Assembly: GCF_001570605.1 (NCBI RefSeq)
Contig: NZ_BBXG01000029.1
Coordinates: forward strand, 1 to 64,000
Direction: 5' to 3'
Source of the DNA: Herbidospora cretacea
GTDB lineage: Bacteria > Actinomycetota > Actinomycetes > Streptosporangiales > Streptosporangiaceae
DNA length: 64,000 bases
A model generated the notes under the pieces. It saw only the letters and a program-made list of their open reading frames with translations. It was not told the DNA's origin and did no database searches. Position 1 is the stretch's first letter; the number at the start of each line of letters is the position of its first letter. Below, piece after piece: positions 16,178-25,511 of this stretch. The translations under genes and the position numbers were made by a program.

Positions 16178-16188
16178 TGAAACTTTCA
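16178..16188. promoter_or_regulatory. Palindrome TGAAACTTTCA, xylanase-type element
   Basis: An odd-length palindrome centred on C at 16183. It closely resembles the GAAANTTTC elements reported upstream of Streptomyces xylanase genes. It lies 237 bp before the xylanase start, closer to the LacI gene, and could serve that gene. Confidence 0.5.
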
Positions 16189-16364
16189 CTTAACGTCACG
16201 AGCGCTCCGCGATCTTCTTCTGTGCGAACGTCCAGGCAGGGAAACGTTCAGCGGACACCGGCCGGAGGCGGGCGGGATCCCGCCGCGTTGACGGTGGATC
16301 GCGCCGTCGGATGTACTCCCCGGCAGCAACCCACAGGAGCCAACACGACCGTACGGGATCTTGA

Positions 16365-17834
<1,470 letters not shown>

Positions 17835-17848
17835 CCGGCCCCCAGACC

Positions 17849-17930
17849 GGCCCGCCGCCCGTGATCGGGGCGGGCGGCGGGCCTTCCAGACAGCACGCGC
17901 CCCCAGGAGCTCCCTCCCGGGGGCGCGTGC
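17849..17930 (+). terminator. Two consecutive terminator hairpins after xylanase
   Basis: The first hairpin has 12-bp arms GGCCCGCCGCCC (17849-17860) and GGGCGGCGGGCC (17872-17883). The second has 12-bp arms GCACGCGCCCCC (17893-17904) and GGGGGCGCGTGC (17919-17930). Neither has a strong T-run, as is usual in high-GC actinomycetes. Confidence 0.7.
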
Positions 17931-17944
17931 TCCCACTTCACCTC

Positions 17945-18838
17945 GTAGTCACCCGTTCGGAACGACCACCGACTCCCACCGGCGGACCAGAAGCGCTGTG
18001 CGCCACTCCCGGCGGCTGGACCAGCTGACGAAGGCCGCAGCGCCCACAAGTTCGGGGCACCGGAAATCTCCAAGTGACGGACCGGCAGATGGAGACCGGG
18101 AAGCTCAGATGTCCAGCGCGCCACCGCTTCTCAGTGAAAGACCGGCAGACCAGAGAAGCAAAGCCTCCATGTAGGGGACCGGCGCCCACTCCCGGAATGA
18201 ACCGGCTGACAAAGGCCAGGGACGGCCACCCGATCCGGGTGACGGGCCAGCGAGCAAATCCACCGGCTCACACATGTCAGGAGCGGCTACCGACTCCAGC
18301 AGCGAACCGGCAGCCGGAAACCACGAAGCCACCATGTGCGGAGCGCCACCCACTCCTGGCTGCGGTCCGGCCGACAAAGGCCACAAGCTCACACCATCAG
18401 GGGCACCGGCCCCCAGCAACAGACCGCCATCCAAAGCCCACACGGTCAGGACGCACCCGCTCTTAGTGACGCCCCCCGAGCAAAGGCCGCAGAAGTCACA
18501 TGTTCGGAGCGGCCACCCACTCCCATCGGAAAGCAGGCAAAGGCCGCAAGCTCACACGTTCGGGAGCACCGACTGACTCCCAGCAACAGACCGCCAGGCA
18601 GAAGCCGCGAAGCCCACATCTTCAGCACAGCCACCCACTACCGGTGACTAACCACCAGGCAAAGGCCGCAGAGTTCACACGCGCAGAGCGGCGCCCGACT
18701 TTCGGTGGCTGATCCCGGGCGAGGCCGAAGCGCTCACACGCGGAGAGGCGCCCGACTCTCGGTGGCTGATCCCCGGGCGAGACGGCAGAGCTCACACGCG
18801 CGGAGCGGCGACCGACTCTCGGTGGCGGACCGGCATCG
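17945..18838. repeat. Degenerate ~60-bp tandem repeat array derived from LacI 3' end
   Basis: At least 14 units begin near 18030, 18091, 18152, 18211, 18256, 18316, 18376, 18433, 18482, 18539, 18600, 18661, 18721 and 18780; a decayed copy seems to precede them. Spacings are 57-61 bp except two short ones (45 and 49). A unit on the plus strand runs roughly AAAGGCCGCA, AGCTCACACG, GGAGCGGC, CCACTC, GGTGGC, GACCGGC. Units are most alike at the right end, nearest the LacI gene, and decay leftward. The last unit contains the LacI stop codon and its final dozen codons. There are no constant repeats with unique spacers, so it is not CRISPR. It fills the 957-bp gap between the xylanase and LacI genes. 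Confidence 0.85.
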
Positions 18839-19832
18839 GGACGCGGTGGATTTCTCCCTGTCCTGTTTCCTCGCCCATCTGGGCGAACAGGACCTCCACC
18901 GCCTTGCGGCCCAGTTCGTAGTGGGGCAGGGCCACCGTCGTCAGCTTAGGGCGCATCCACGACGCTATCGGGTGGTCGTCGAAGGAGACCACGGACACGT
19001 CGCCCGGCACGTCGAGCCCCGCGTCGCTGAGTGCGTGGTAGGCGCCCAGGGCCAGCCGGTCGTTCAGGCAGATCAGGGCCTTGGGGCGGTGCTGTTCGAG
19101 CAGGTCGGCGGTGGCGGCTGAGCCCTCTTCGGGGAGCCAGTCGACGAACATCCGGCCGCCGGCGATCTTCACGCCCGCCTCGCCCAGGATCTCGCGGATG
19201 CCCACCAGGCGTTCCCGTGCCGCGACGCTGCGCGGGGGGACGTCGCCCAGTTCGGGGCCCACGCCGATCAGGTAGATGCCGTCGCGGTGGCCGGCGTCGA
19301 GGAGCACCCGGGCGGCCGCGCGGCCGGCCTCGACCTCGTCGGGGACGATCGAGGGCAGGTCGGAAGCGGTCTTGGGGAGGGCGTTCAGCAGGACGGCGGG
19401 GCCCACATCCTTGGGGACCTTGATCGTGCGGGTGTACATGGAGGCCAAGATCAGGCCGTCGACCTGGCGGTCCTGCATGGCGTGGAGCAGGCCGCGCTCC
19501 AGTTCGGGGTCGCCCTCGGTCTCACCGATGAAGAGCATCACGCCGCGTTCGCGGGCGGCTTCCAGGGCGCCTTTGATCATGTCGCCGGCGAGGCGGGAGG
19601 TCGCGACGGTGTCGGAGACGAAGCCGATCGTGCGGCTCGTGCCGGTGCGCAGGCCGACGGAGACCGCGTTCGGGCGGTAGCCCAACTCGTCCGCGGCACG
19701 CAGTACCCTCTGCTCGACGTCGTGGGATATGCGCAGCTCACGGCCTCTGCCCGTCATGACGAGCGAGGCGGTGGTGCGGGAAACTCCGGCCGCCTGGGCC
19801 AGGTCGGCCAAGGTGACCCGACGTCGACTCAC
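18792..19832 (-). CDS. LacI-family regulator of the sugar ABC/GH68 operon
   Basis: A 346-residue protein. I chose GTG 19832, which has GGAGG nine bases upstream; an in-frame GTG at 19877 would add an unlikely leader and approach the divergent operator. The helix-turn-helix (VTLADLAQAAGVSRTTASLVM in blocks), the hinge YRPNAVSVGLR and the sensor domain (TIGFVSD, GLILASM, ALICLNDRLALG, VVSFDDHPIASWMRP) are all standard. It is divergent from an ABC sugar importer and a GH68 enzyme, with a LacI-type dyad between, so it most likely represses that operon. Its last residues, RHRESVAAPRV, are encoded inside the final unit of the tandem repeat array, and ESVAAP recurs in the translated repeats. Confidence 0.9.
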   Translation of the reverse strand: MSRRRVTLADLAQAAGVSRTTASLVMTGRGRELRISHDVEQRVLRAADELGYRPNAVSVGLRTGTSRTIGFVSDTVATSRLAGDMIKGALEAARERGVMLFIGETEGDPELERGLLHAMQDRQVDGLILASMYTRTIKVPKDVGPAVLLNALPKTASDLPSIVPDEVEAGRAAARVLLDAGHRDGIYLIGVGPELGDVPPRSVAARERLVGIREILGEAGVKIAGGRMFVDWLPEEGSAATADLLEQHRPKALICLNDRLALGAYHALSDAGLDVPGDVSVVSFDDHPIASWMRPKLTTVALPHYELGRKAVEVLFAQMGEETGQGEIHRVPMPVRHRESVAAPRV

Positions 19833-19870
19833 GGGGGGAGACCTCCACATTCCAACCGCATTACGGGCCC

Positions 19871-19924
19871 TTGACACCGTCGGATACGCACGGTGAGACT
19901 ATCGCATCGCTAATCCGATTTAGC
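19871..19924 (+). promoter_or_regulatory. Promoter and LacI-type operator of the ABC/GH68 operon
   Basis: TTGACA at 19871-19876 is a consensus -35; GAGACTAT at 19895-19902 is a fair -10. The dyad GCTAA-N2-CG-N2-TTAGC at 19909-19924 has the central CG of LacI operators and overlaps the expected transcription start. Binding there by the divergent LacI protein would block transcription. Confidence 0.7.
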
Positions 19925-19938
19925 AAAGGGAGACGCAC

Positions 19939-21309
19939 ATGTCTCATCGAGTTCACTCCCGCCGGAGCCGCGTGGCGATGGTGGTCATCCTGGGGGGAAG
20001 CCTGGCCGCCGCCTGCGCGGCGCCGGGCAGTGGCAACGCCCAGCCGACGGCCGCCGCGTCGTCGGCGCCGGCGCTGGCGTCCGCGCCGACCTGCGGCACC
20101 GAGCCCGTCACGATGAAGGGCTACTTCGAAACGGGTTTCCCGATCGCGAAGGCGCTGACCGACGAGTTCACCAAGCAGCACCCGAACGTCACCTTCGACA
20201 TCCGCGAAGACCAGTTCGCGGTGATCACCCAGAACGCGCCGCGCGTGCTGGCCGACGACCCGCCGGACCTCATGCGCCTCCCGCAGGTCTCCGAGCTGGT
20301 CAAGAACAACCTGCTGAAGAACCTCGACGAGTACGCCAAGGTCTTCGGCTGGGACAAGTGGCCGCCCTCTCAGCTCCAGCAGATGCGGATGGCCCCCGGC
20401 GGCGCGGTGCGCGGCGAGGGCTCCCTCTACGCCATGGGCCTCAACTTCTCCATGACCGGCGTCTTCTACAACAAGAAGCTCGCCGCCCAGATCGGCATGA
20501 CCACTCCCCCGGCGACCCTCGCCGACCTCGACGCCGCCATGGCCAAGGCGAAGGAGGCGGGCCTGGCCCCGATCGCGCAGTTCAACGGCGGCGCGACCGG
20601 CGGGCTGGCCTTCCCGCTCCAGGACCTGATGGCCTCCTACGGCCCGGCCGCCCCCATCAACGACTGGATCTTCCAGAAGCCCGGCGCGACCATCGACACG
20701 CCGTCCAACCTCCAGGCCACCCAGCACCTGGAGAAGTGGATCAAGGCGGGCTACTTCTGGAAGGACGTCAACGCCGTCGACTACGCCACCATGATGAGCC
20801 GCTTCATGAAGGGCGACGGCCTTTTCATGTTCAACGGCGACTGGGAGTCGGGCAACCTCGACAAGCAGATGCCCGGCGACGTGGGCTTCTTCCTGATGCC
20901 CCCGGCCCAGGCCGGCGGCAAGCAGGCGGCCATGTCGGCCCCGCTGACCTTCGGCGTCGGCGCGAACGCCAAGAACGCCGACTGCGCCGCCACGTTCCTC
21001 GACTGGGTCGCCACCGACACCCAGGCGCGCACGATCGGCGTCCAGGTCGGCGGCTCCCACCCGATGGGCCCGGCCGACGCGCCGATGCCGCCGATCGCGG
21101 CGGGCACCGTCACCGAGAGCACCCTGGCGGCGGGCGCGAAGATCGCCGAGGACAACGGGTCGATGGACTTCATCGCCAACGCCACCGGCGCGATCTACGC
21201 CAAGAGCTGGACCCCCAACCTGCAGAAGCTGGTCGGCGGGGAGCAGACCCCGGAGGGCCTGCTCAAGAGCGTGCAGGCCGACTACGTGTCCCAGGTCAAG
21301 GGAGGCTGA
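19939..21309 (+). CDS. Sugar ABC transporter substrate-binding lipoprotein
   Basis: A 456-residue protein behind AAAGGGAG. The signal peptide ends in lipobox LAAAC (Cys about residue 26), so the mature protein is anchored outside the membrane. The remainder is a cluster-B extracellular binding protein (family SBP_1): VTFDIRED, PPDLMRLPQV, GLNFSMTGVFYNKK, GDGLFMFNGDWE. It captures a sugar for the two permeases that follow at 1 bp spacing. The adjacent GH68 enzyme suggests sucrose or a fructo-oligosaccharide; that is inference. No ATPase gene is present, as usual in actinomycetes, where a shared MsiK-type ATPase serves many importers. Confidence 0.93.
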   Translation: MSHRVHSRRSRVAMVVILGGSLAAACAAPGSGNAQPTAAASSAPALASAPTCGTEPVTMKGYFETGFPIAKALTDEFTKQHPNVTFDIREDQFAVITQNAPRVLADDPPDLMRLPQVSELVKNNLLKNLDEYAKVFGWDKWPPSQLQQMRMAPGGAVRGEGSLYAMGLNFSMTGVFYNKKLAAQIGMTTPPATLADLDAAMAKAKEAGLAPIAQFNGGATGGLAFPLQDLMASYGPAAPINDWIFQKPGATIDTPSNLQATQHLEKWIKAGYFWKDVNAVDYATMMSRFMKGDGLFMFNGDWESGNLDKQMPGDVGFFLMPPAQAGGKQAAMSAPLTFGVGANAKNADCAATFLDWVATDTQARTIGVQVGGSHPMGPADAPMPPIAAGTVTESTLAAGAKIAEDNGSMDFIANATGAIYAKSWTPNLQKLVGGEQTPEGLLKSVQADYVSQVKGG

Positions 21310-21310
21310 C

Positions 21311-22201
21311 GTGAAGGCGGCCGTGAAACGGCGAAGCGGGTCGAGATGGGCCGGCTGGTTGTTCGTGCTGCCCGCGGCCGCGTTCTACGTCGTGTTCGTG
21401 ATCCAGCCGCTGGCCATGACGGTGCAGTACTCCCTCTACTCGTGGGACGGCATCGGCGTGGCCACCTGGAACGGCGTCCAGAACTACCTGCGGGTCTTCA
21501 CCGACCCCGACCTGTTCGCCGCGATCCTCAACGCGATCAAGCTGATCGTGTTCTTCAGCGCGGTCCCGGTCGTGCTCGGGCTGGCCATCGCGGCGACGAT
21601 CCGGCGCATCGCCGCCAGCCGTCTCGCGCTGGTGGCCCGCACGGTCATCTTCCTGCCGCAGGTCATTCCGCTGGTCGCGGCCGGGATCACCTGGAGCTGG
21701 CTGCTGTCGTCGACCGGGCTGGTGAACCAGCTCCTGACGTACATAGGACTGGAGAAGATCACCCGCGCCTGGCTGGGCGAGTTCTCGACGGCGCTGCCGG
21801 CGGTCGGGGTGATCGGCGCCTGGGTGCTCCTGGGCCTGTGCACCCTCCTGCTGCTGGCCGGGATGAGCAAGATCGATCCGGCTCTGTACGAGGCCGCGCG
21901 CCTCGACGGGGCGGGCCCGCTGCGTGAGTTCGTCTCGATCACGCTGCCCAGCCTCCGCCAGGAGATCGGGGTCTGCGTCACCGTCACCGTCGTGGCCGCG
22001 CTGGCCAGCTTCGACATCGTCTACATCTCGACCCAGGGCGGCCCCGGCAACGCCAGCATGGTGCCCGGCCTGGAGATCTACTACTTGGCCTTCTCCGAAC
22101 GCCAGGTCGGCGTCGCCTCGGCCCTCGCGGTGGTCCTCACCGTGCTGGTGATCGCGTGCGCGCTGCCGATCCAGTGGCTGACCAGGGACCGTTCATCATG
22201 A
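21311..22201 (+). CDS. Sugar ABC transporter permease (MalF/LacF type)
   Basis: A 296-residue membrane protein with six predicted helices, starting at GTG 21311 directly after the binding-protein stop, with GGGAGG overlapping that stop. The cytoplasmic EAA loop is clear: YEAARLDGAGPLREFVSITLP read in blocks at about 196-216. The N-terminal segment (WLFVLPAAAFYVVFVIQPLAMTV in blocks) is typical of the subfamily. It forms the import channel with the next protein; their reading frames overlap by ATGA. Confidence 0.94.
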   Translation: MKAAVKRRSGSRWAGWLFVLPAAAFYVVFVIQPLAMTVQYSLYSWDGIGVATWNGVQNYLRVFTDPDLFAAILNAIKLIVFFSAVPVVLGLAIAATIRRIAASRLALVARTVIFLPQVIPLVAAGITWSWLLSSTGLVNQLLTYIGLEKITRAWLGEFSTALPAVGVIGAWVLLGLCTLLLLAGMSKIDPALYEAARLDGAGPLREFVSITLPSLRQEIGVCVTVTVVAALASFDIVYISTQGGPGNASMVPGLEIYYLAFSERQVGVASALAVVLTVLVIACALPIQWLTRDRSS

Positions 22202-23022
22202 AAACCGCTCGTCGTGAGGCCTGGACGGGCCGGGTGCTGCTGATCGTGCTGATGGCGGCCACCCTGATGCCGTTCCTCAGCCTCTTCGTCACCGCGCTCC
22301 ACCCGTCGGGCAGCTATCCGCTCGGCCTGGAGTGGCCCGACGACCCGCAGTGGGGCAACTTCGCCACCGCGTTCACCGCCGCCCGGATGACGGAGCTGCT
22401 GAAGTCGAGCGTGCTGATCGTGCTCGGGGTCGTGCCGATCTCGCTGGTCGTGGCCACCATGGCCGGGTTCGCCATCGGGCACCTGCGCATCCCGGGCCGC
22501 CGCGTCATCTTCGTGGCGTTCCTGCTCGGCCTGACGCTGCCGTTCGAGGGCATCATCACCCCGCTCTACTACCTGGTGCGGGACATGGGCGTGCTGAACA
22601 CCCGGTGGGCGATCATCCTGCCGCTGATCGGGCTGTTCATGCCGTTCTCGGTGTTCTGGATGCGGGCCCACTTCGTGAACATGCCGGAGGAGCTGTCGGA
22701 GAGCGCCCGCATCGACGGCGCGGGCACCTGGCAGCTCTTCTGGAAGGTGCACGTGCCGCTGGCCGCCCCGGCGACCTCGTCGCTGGCGATCCTGCTGTTC
22801 CTGTGGACGTGGAACCAGTTCCTGCTGGCCATCGTGCTCGTGGACGACCCCCTCCAGCGCACCATGTCCGGAGCGCTGGGCGCCTTCCAGGGGCAGTGGG
22901 GCACCGACATCCCGCTGCTGTGCGCGGGTTCGCTGCTCATCCTGACCCCGACGCTCCTCGTCTTCCTGATCTTCCAGCGCCGTTTCGTGACCGCCCTGCT
23001 CCAGGGCTCCCTGAAGGGATGA
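22198..23022 (+). CDS. Sugar ABC transporter permease (MalG/LacG type)
   Basis: A 274-residue membrane protein. ATG 22198 overlaps the preceding stop (ATGA), a sign of coupled translation; a longer open frame begins inside the upstream gene and is rejected. Six helices and the EAA loop (ELSESARIDGAGTWQLFWKVHVP in blocks, about 162-184) identify it as the second permease. The segment PSGSYPLGLEWPDDPQWGNF before helix 2 is the usual periplasmic region of this subfamily. Confidence 0.94.
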   Translation: MKTARREAWTGRVLLIVLMAATLMPFLSLFVTALHPSGSYPLGLEWPDDPQWGNFATAFTAARMTELLKSSVLIVLGVVPISLVVATMAGFAIGHLRIPGRRVIFVAFLLGLTLPFEGIITPLYYLVRDMGVLNTRWAIILPLIGLFMPFSVFWMRAHFVNMPEELSESARIDGAGTWQLFWKVHVPLAAPATSSLAILLFLWTWNQFLLAIVLVDDPLQRTMSGALGAFQGQWGTDIPLLCAGSLLILTPTLLVFLIFQRRFVTALLQGSLKG

Positions 23023-24056
23023 CAGTGACCACCACGACGCGGTGGACCCGGCGTCACCTCGATCTGATCACCGACGCCCCCGCGACGACCGCACCGCCCA
23101 TCCTCGGCCCGGTGCCGCCCGCGCTGCCCGGCTACGACCTGTGGGACATGTGGCCGATCCAGGAGGAGGACGGCGCCACCGCCCTCTTCGACGGCCGCGA
23201 ACTCTGGATGGGCCTGACCGCCCCCGCTCTCGGCCACCCCGAGGAGCGCCACGACGTCGCCCGCATCCGCCTGCTCGCCCTCGACGAGGGCAAGTGGGTG
23301 GACCTGGGCGACCAGTTCCCCGACGGCGCCTCGCCGGGCAGCCGCGAATGGTCCGGCACGGCGCTCCGGCGCGCCGACGGCACGGTCTCGGTCTTCTACA
23401 CCGCGGCCGGGTTCCGCGGCGAGGAGCGGCCCACCTTCGTCCAGCGGGTGTTCGAGGCCCGGGAGGGGGTGCACCGGGAGATCGTCCGGTCCGGCGGCGA
23501 GTTCTTCCTCCCGGCCGACGAGCGCGAGGGAGGGCCGGGGAAGATCCGGGCCTTCCGCGACCCGGCGTGGTTCCGGGGACATCTGCTCGTCGCGGCCTCG
23601 GTCCCGTGGGGCGAGCGCCACATGGGCGCCATCGCGCTGACCGGGCCGGAGTCCGAGGGCTACCCGATGTACCCGCCGCTGCTGGTCGCCGACGGGATCA
23701 ACCGCGAGATCGAGCGCCCGCACGTCGTTGCCCGCGACGGCCTGTTCTACCTGTTCTTCTGCACCCACCGCCAGTCGTTCGAACCGGCCGGCGCCGCCCC
23801 GACCGGCCTCTACGGCTTCGTCTCCGACCAGCTCACCGGCCCGTACGAACCCCTCAACGGCTCGGGCCTGGTCATCGGCAACCCGGCCGCCCAGCCCGAC
23901 CAGGCGTACGCGTGGATGGTGCTCGACGACCTGCGCGCCGTGAGCTTCCTCGACTACCGGGGCCCGGTCGAGCGGGCCCACTTCGGCGGCACCGTGGCGC
24001 CGACGCTGCACCTGCGGCTCGACGGCGACCGCTCATGGATCGAGCCGGCCAGCTGA
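23019..24056 (+). CDS. Cytoplasmic GH68-like fructosyl hydrolase/transferase
   Basis: A 345-residue protein overlapping the permease stop (ATGA). It has the GH68 landmarks: YDLWDMWPIQ with the nucleophile Asp of the WDxW motif (about residue 44), EWSGTA, FRDP with the transition-state-stabilising Asp, and EIERPHVV with the acid/base Glu, followed by DGLFYLFFCTH. GH68 enzymes are levansucrases, inulosucrases and fructofuranosidases and are normally secreted and longer. This one lacks a signal peptide and is short, so it probably splits an imported fructosyl sugar such as sucrose inside the cell. Last gene of the operon. Confidence 0.8.
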   Translation: MTVTTTTRWTRRHLDLITDAPATTAPPILGPVPPALPGYDLWDMWPIQEEDGATALFDGRELWMGLTAPALGHPEERHDVARIRLLALDEGKWVDLGDQFPDGASPGSREWSGTALRRADGTVSVFYTAAGFRGEERPTFVQRVFEAREGVHREIVRSGGEFFLPADEREGGPGKIRAFRDPAWFRGHLLVAASVPWGERHMGAIALTGPESEGYPMYPPLLVADGINREIERPHVVARDGLFYLFFCTHRQSFEPAGAAPTGLYGFVSDQLTGPYEPLNGSGLVIGNPAAQPDQAYAWMVLDDLRAVSFLDYRGPVERAHFGGTVAPTLHLRLDGDRSWIEPAS

Positions 24057-24375
24057 GGAAATCTATAGCGGCGGTGGTAGACATTCGCGTACCCGGGTAT
24101 TAGCGTTTGTGACATCGCAAGGAACGAATCAGGAAGGGAGTGTTGACGCCATCGGGATCGCCCGTGCCGGCTGAGGATCGCCGCTCGGGTACCGCAGTTC
24201 CACAGACAGAAAGGTGGTCTACGGTCAAGCATTCGCGATCCGCGCATGATCGCCACACAGTAGGCGGATGCGCACAACAGTAGATCGGCCTGACGGCCGG
24301 TAGATGGTGTTGAACTCTTGAGGGCCCCGGTGCACACGGCACCGGGGCCCATGACGCGTGTTCAGGAAGGAATGT
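24057..24375 (+). promoter_or_regulatory. 319-bp gap with strong hairpin before MerR gene
   Basis: Most of the gap shows no coding signal. At 24322-24350 a perfect 12-bp stem GGGCCCCGGTGC/GCACCGGGGCCC encloses ACACG, ending 25 bp before the MerR start. It has no T-run, so it may be a leader hairpin or attenuator rather than a normal terminator. GGAAC at 24121 followed by GTTG 16 bp later is a possible ECF-sigma promoter, but this is weak. Confidence 0.45.
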
Positions 24376-24723
24376 ATGGACCAACGTCGCCCGGCTGCCG
24401 AAACAGCCGGATCGGCCGAAGACCGGTTCGACGATGACGACTACCCCGCCTACAGCATGGGCGCGGCCGCCGAGATGCTCGGGGTCACCCCGACATTCCT
24501 CCGGGCCCTGGGCGAGGCGCGTCTGATCGAACCGCGACGATCGGGCGGCGGCCACCGCCGCTACTCCCGCTACCAGCTGCGGCTGGCGGCGCGCGCCCGG
24601 GAACTCGTCGACCAGGGCACCCCCGTGGAAGCCGCCTGCCGGATCATCATCCTGGAGGACCAGCTCGCCGAGGCGCTGCGCGTCAACGCCGAATACGAGC
24701 GTCAGAGAGCCGCCGGAGACTGA
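24376..24723 (+). CDS. Small MerR-family DNA-binding protein
   Basis: A 115-residue protein. ATG 24376 follows AGGAAGGA. After an acidic N-terminal tail (EDRFDDDDYPA) comes a MerR winged helix-turn-helix (YSMGAAAEMLGVTPTFLRALGEA, then GGGHRRYSRYQLRLAARARELVD in blocks) and a short helix (AACRIIILEDQLAEAL). There is no effector domain. This form is common and conserved in Streptomyces and relatives, usually as a stand-alone gene. Its function is not established. A strong hairpin precedes it in the leader region. Confidence 0.88.
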   Translation: MDQRRPAAETAGSAEDRFDDDDYPAYSMGAAAEMLGVTPTFLRALGEARLIEPRRSGGGHRRYSRYQLRLAARARELVDQGTPVEAACRIIILEDQLAEALRVNAEYERQRAAGD

Positions 24724-24741
24724 CCCGGAGAACCCCCCCGG

Positions 24742-25353
24742 TCAGGAGGCGGCGGTATGGGCCATGATCGCGCCGGCGATGTCGGGCAGGGGCAGGACCT
24801 GGCTGACGTCCTCCGTCTCGATGGCCGCGCCGGGCATCCCGAAGGATTCGGAACTCACCTCGTCCTGGGCGATGACCGTGCCGCCGCAGTGGACGACGGC
24901 GCGCACCCCCGCCTGGCCGTCCCGCCCCATGCCGGTGAGGATCACGGCCAGGGCGCGGGGACCGAAGGTCACCGCCAGGGTGGCCAGTAACAGATCCCCC
25001 GAAGGCCGCGCCGGGGGCGCGGCCCCGACGTCGATGAGCCCGACGCGCTCCCGCGAGGTGACGAGCAGATGCCGGCCCGGCGGCACGACGAGGGCGAGGC
25101 CGGGCCGCAGCACGCCGGAGTCGGTGGCGACCCGGACCGCCAGGCGGGTCCGCCGGGCCAGGATGTGGGTCAACCGGCCCGGCGCGTCGGGGCTCTGGTG
25201 CAGGGCGACGAGCACCGCCGCCGGGAGGTCGGCGGGCAGCGGCGCGAGCACGTGGGAGAGGGCGTCGAGCCCGCCCGCCGAGGCGAGGAGGGCGACCACG
25301 GAGAACTCCGGCGGACCCATCGGACGCTGTTCCGGAGAGGGGGTAGGAGCCAT
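24742..25353 (-). CDS. cheB: CheB-type methylesterase domain protein
   Basis: A 203-residue stand-alone CheB catalytic domain without receiver. The triad is visible: Ser in LLASAGGL (about 24), His in VALHQSP (about 51) and Asp in TGMGRDG (about 152). CheB removes methyl or amide groups from chemoreceptor glutamates; stand-alone copies beside CheR-PAS proteins in soil actinomycetes probably serve a signalling system other than classical chemotaxis, since no receptors or motility genes are here. It ends 19 bp from the converging MerR gene and is divergent from cheR across a 158-bp gap. Confidence 0.88.
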   Translation of the reverse strand: MAPTPSPEQRPMGPPEFSVVALLASAGGLDALSHVLAPLPADLPAAVLVALHQSPDAPGRLTHILARRTRLAVRVATDSGVLRPGLALVVPPGRHLLVTSRERVGLIDVGAAPPARPSGDLLLATLAVTFGPRALAVILTGMGRDGQAGVRAVVHCGGTVIAQDEVSSESFGMPGAAIETEDVSQVLPLPDIAGAIMAHTAAS

Positions 25354-25511
25354 GTCCTGCCTGCGATTCCGGGGTCACGTCCCACCGGCCGCCGAGGACG
25401 AGACGTCCCGCGAACGCATCCGAAGTGCCTACGGCGGCTTTCCGAGCCTGCCACAGATCCCCCGGCCGCGGCGATCTTCATGGGCCGGATGACCGCGCAT
25501 AGGCTCGGGAC

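Noticed and set aside
18105-18647. Open frames within the 60-bp array as small repeat proteins
   Set aside because: Both strands stay open only because the unit length is close to a multiple of three; there are no ribosome sites and copies decay freely.
17945-18838. Possible CRISPR array
   Set aside because: Units are adjacent and degenerate along their whole length, with no constant repeat and unique spacers, and no cas genes are near.
23042-24103. Long second frames over GH68 and many other genes
   Set aside because: Arg/Pro/Gly-rich shadow frames that high-GC codon bias produces; none has domains or a ribosome site.
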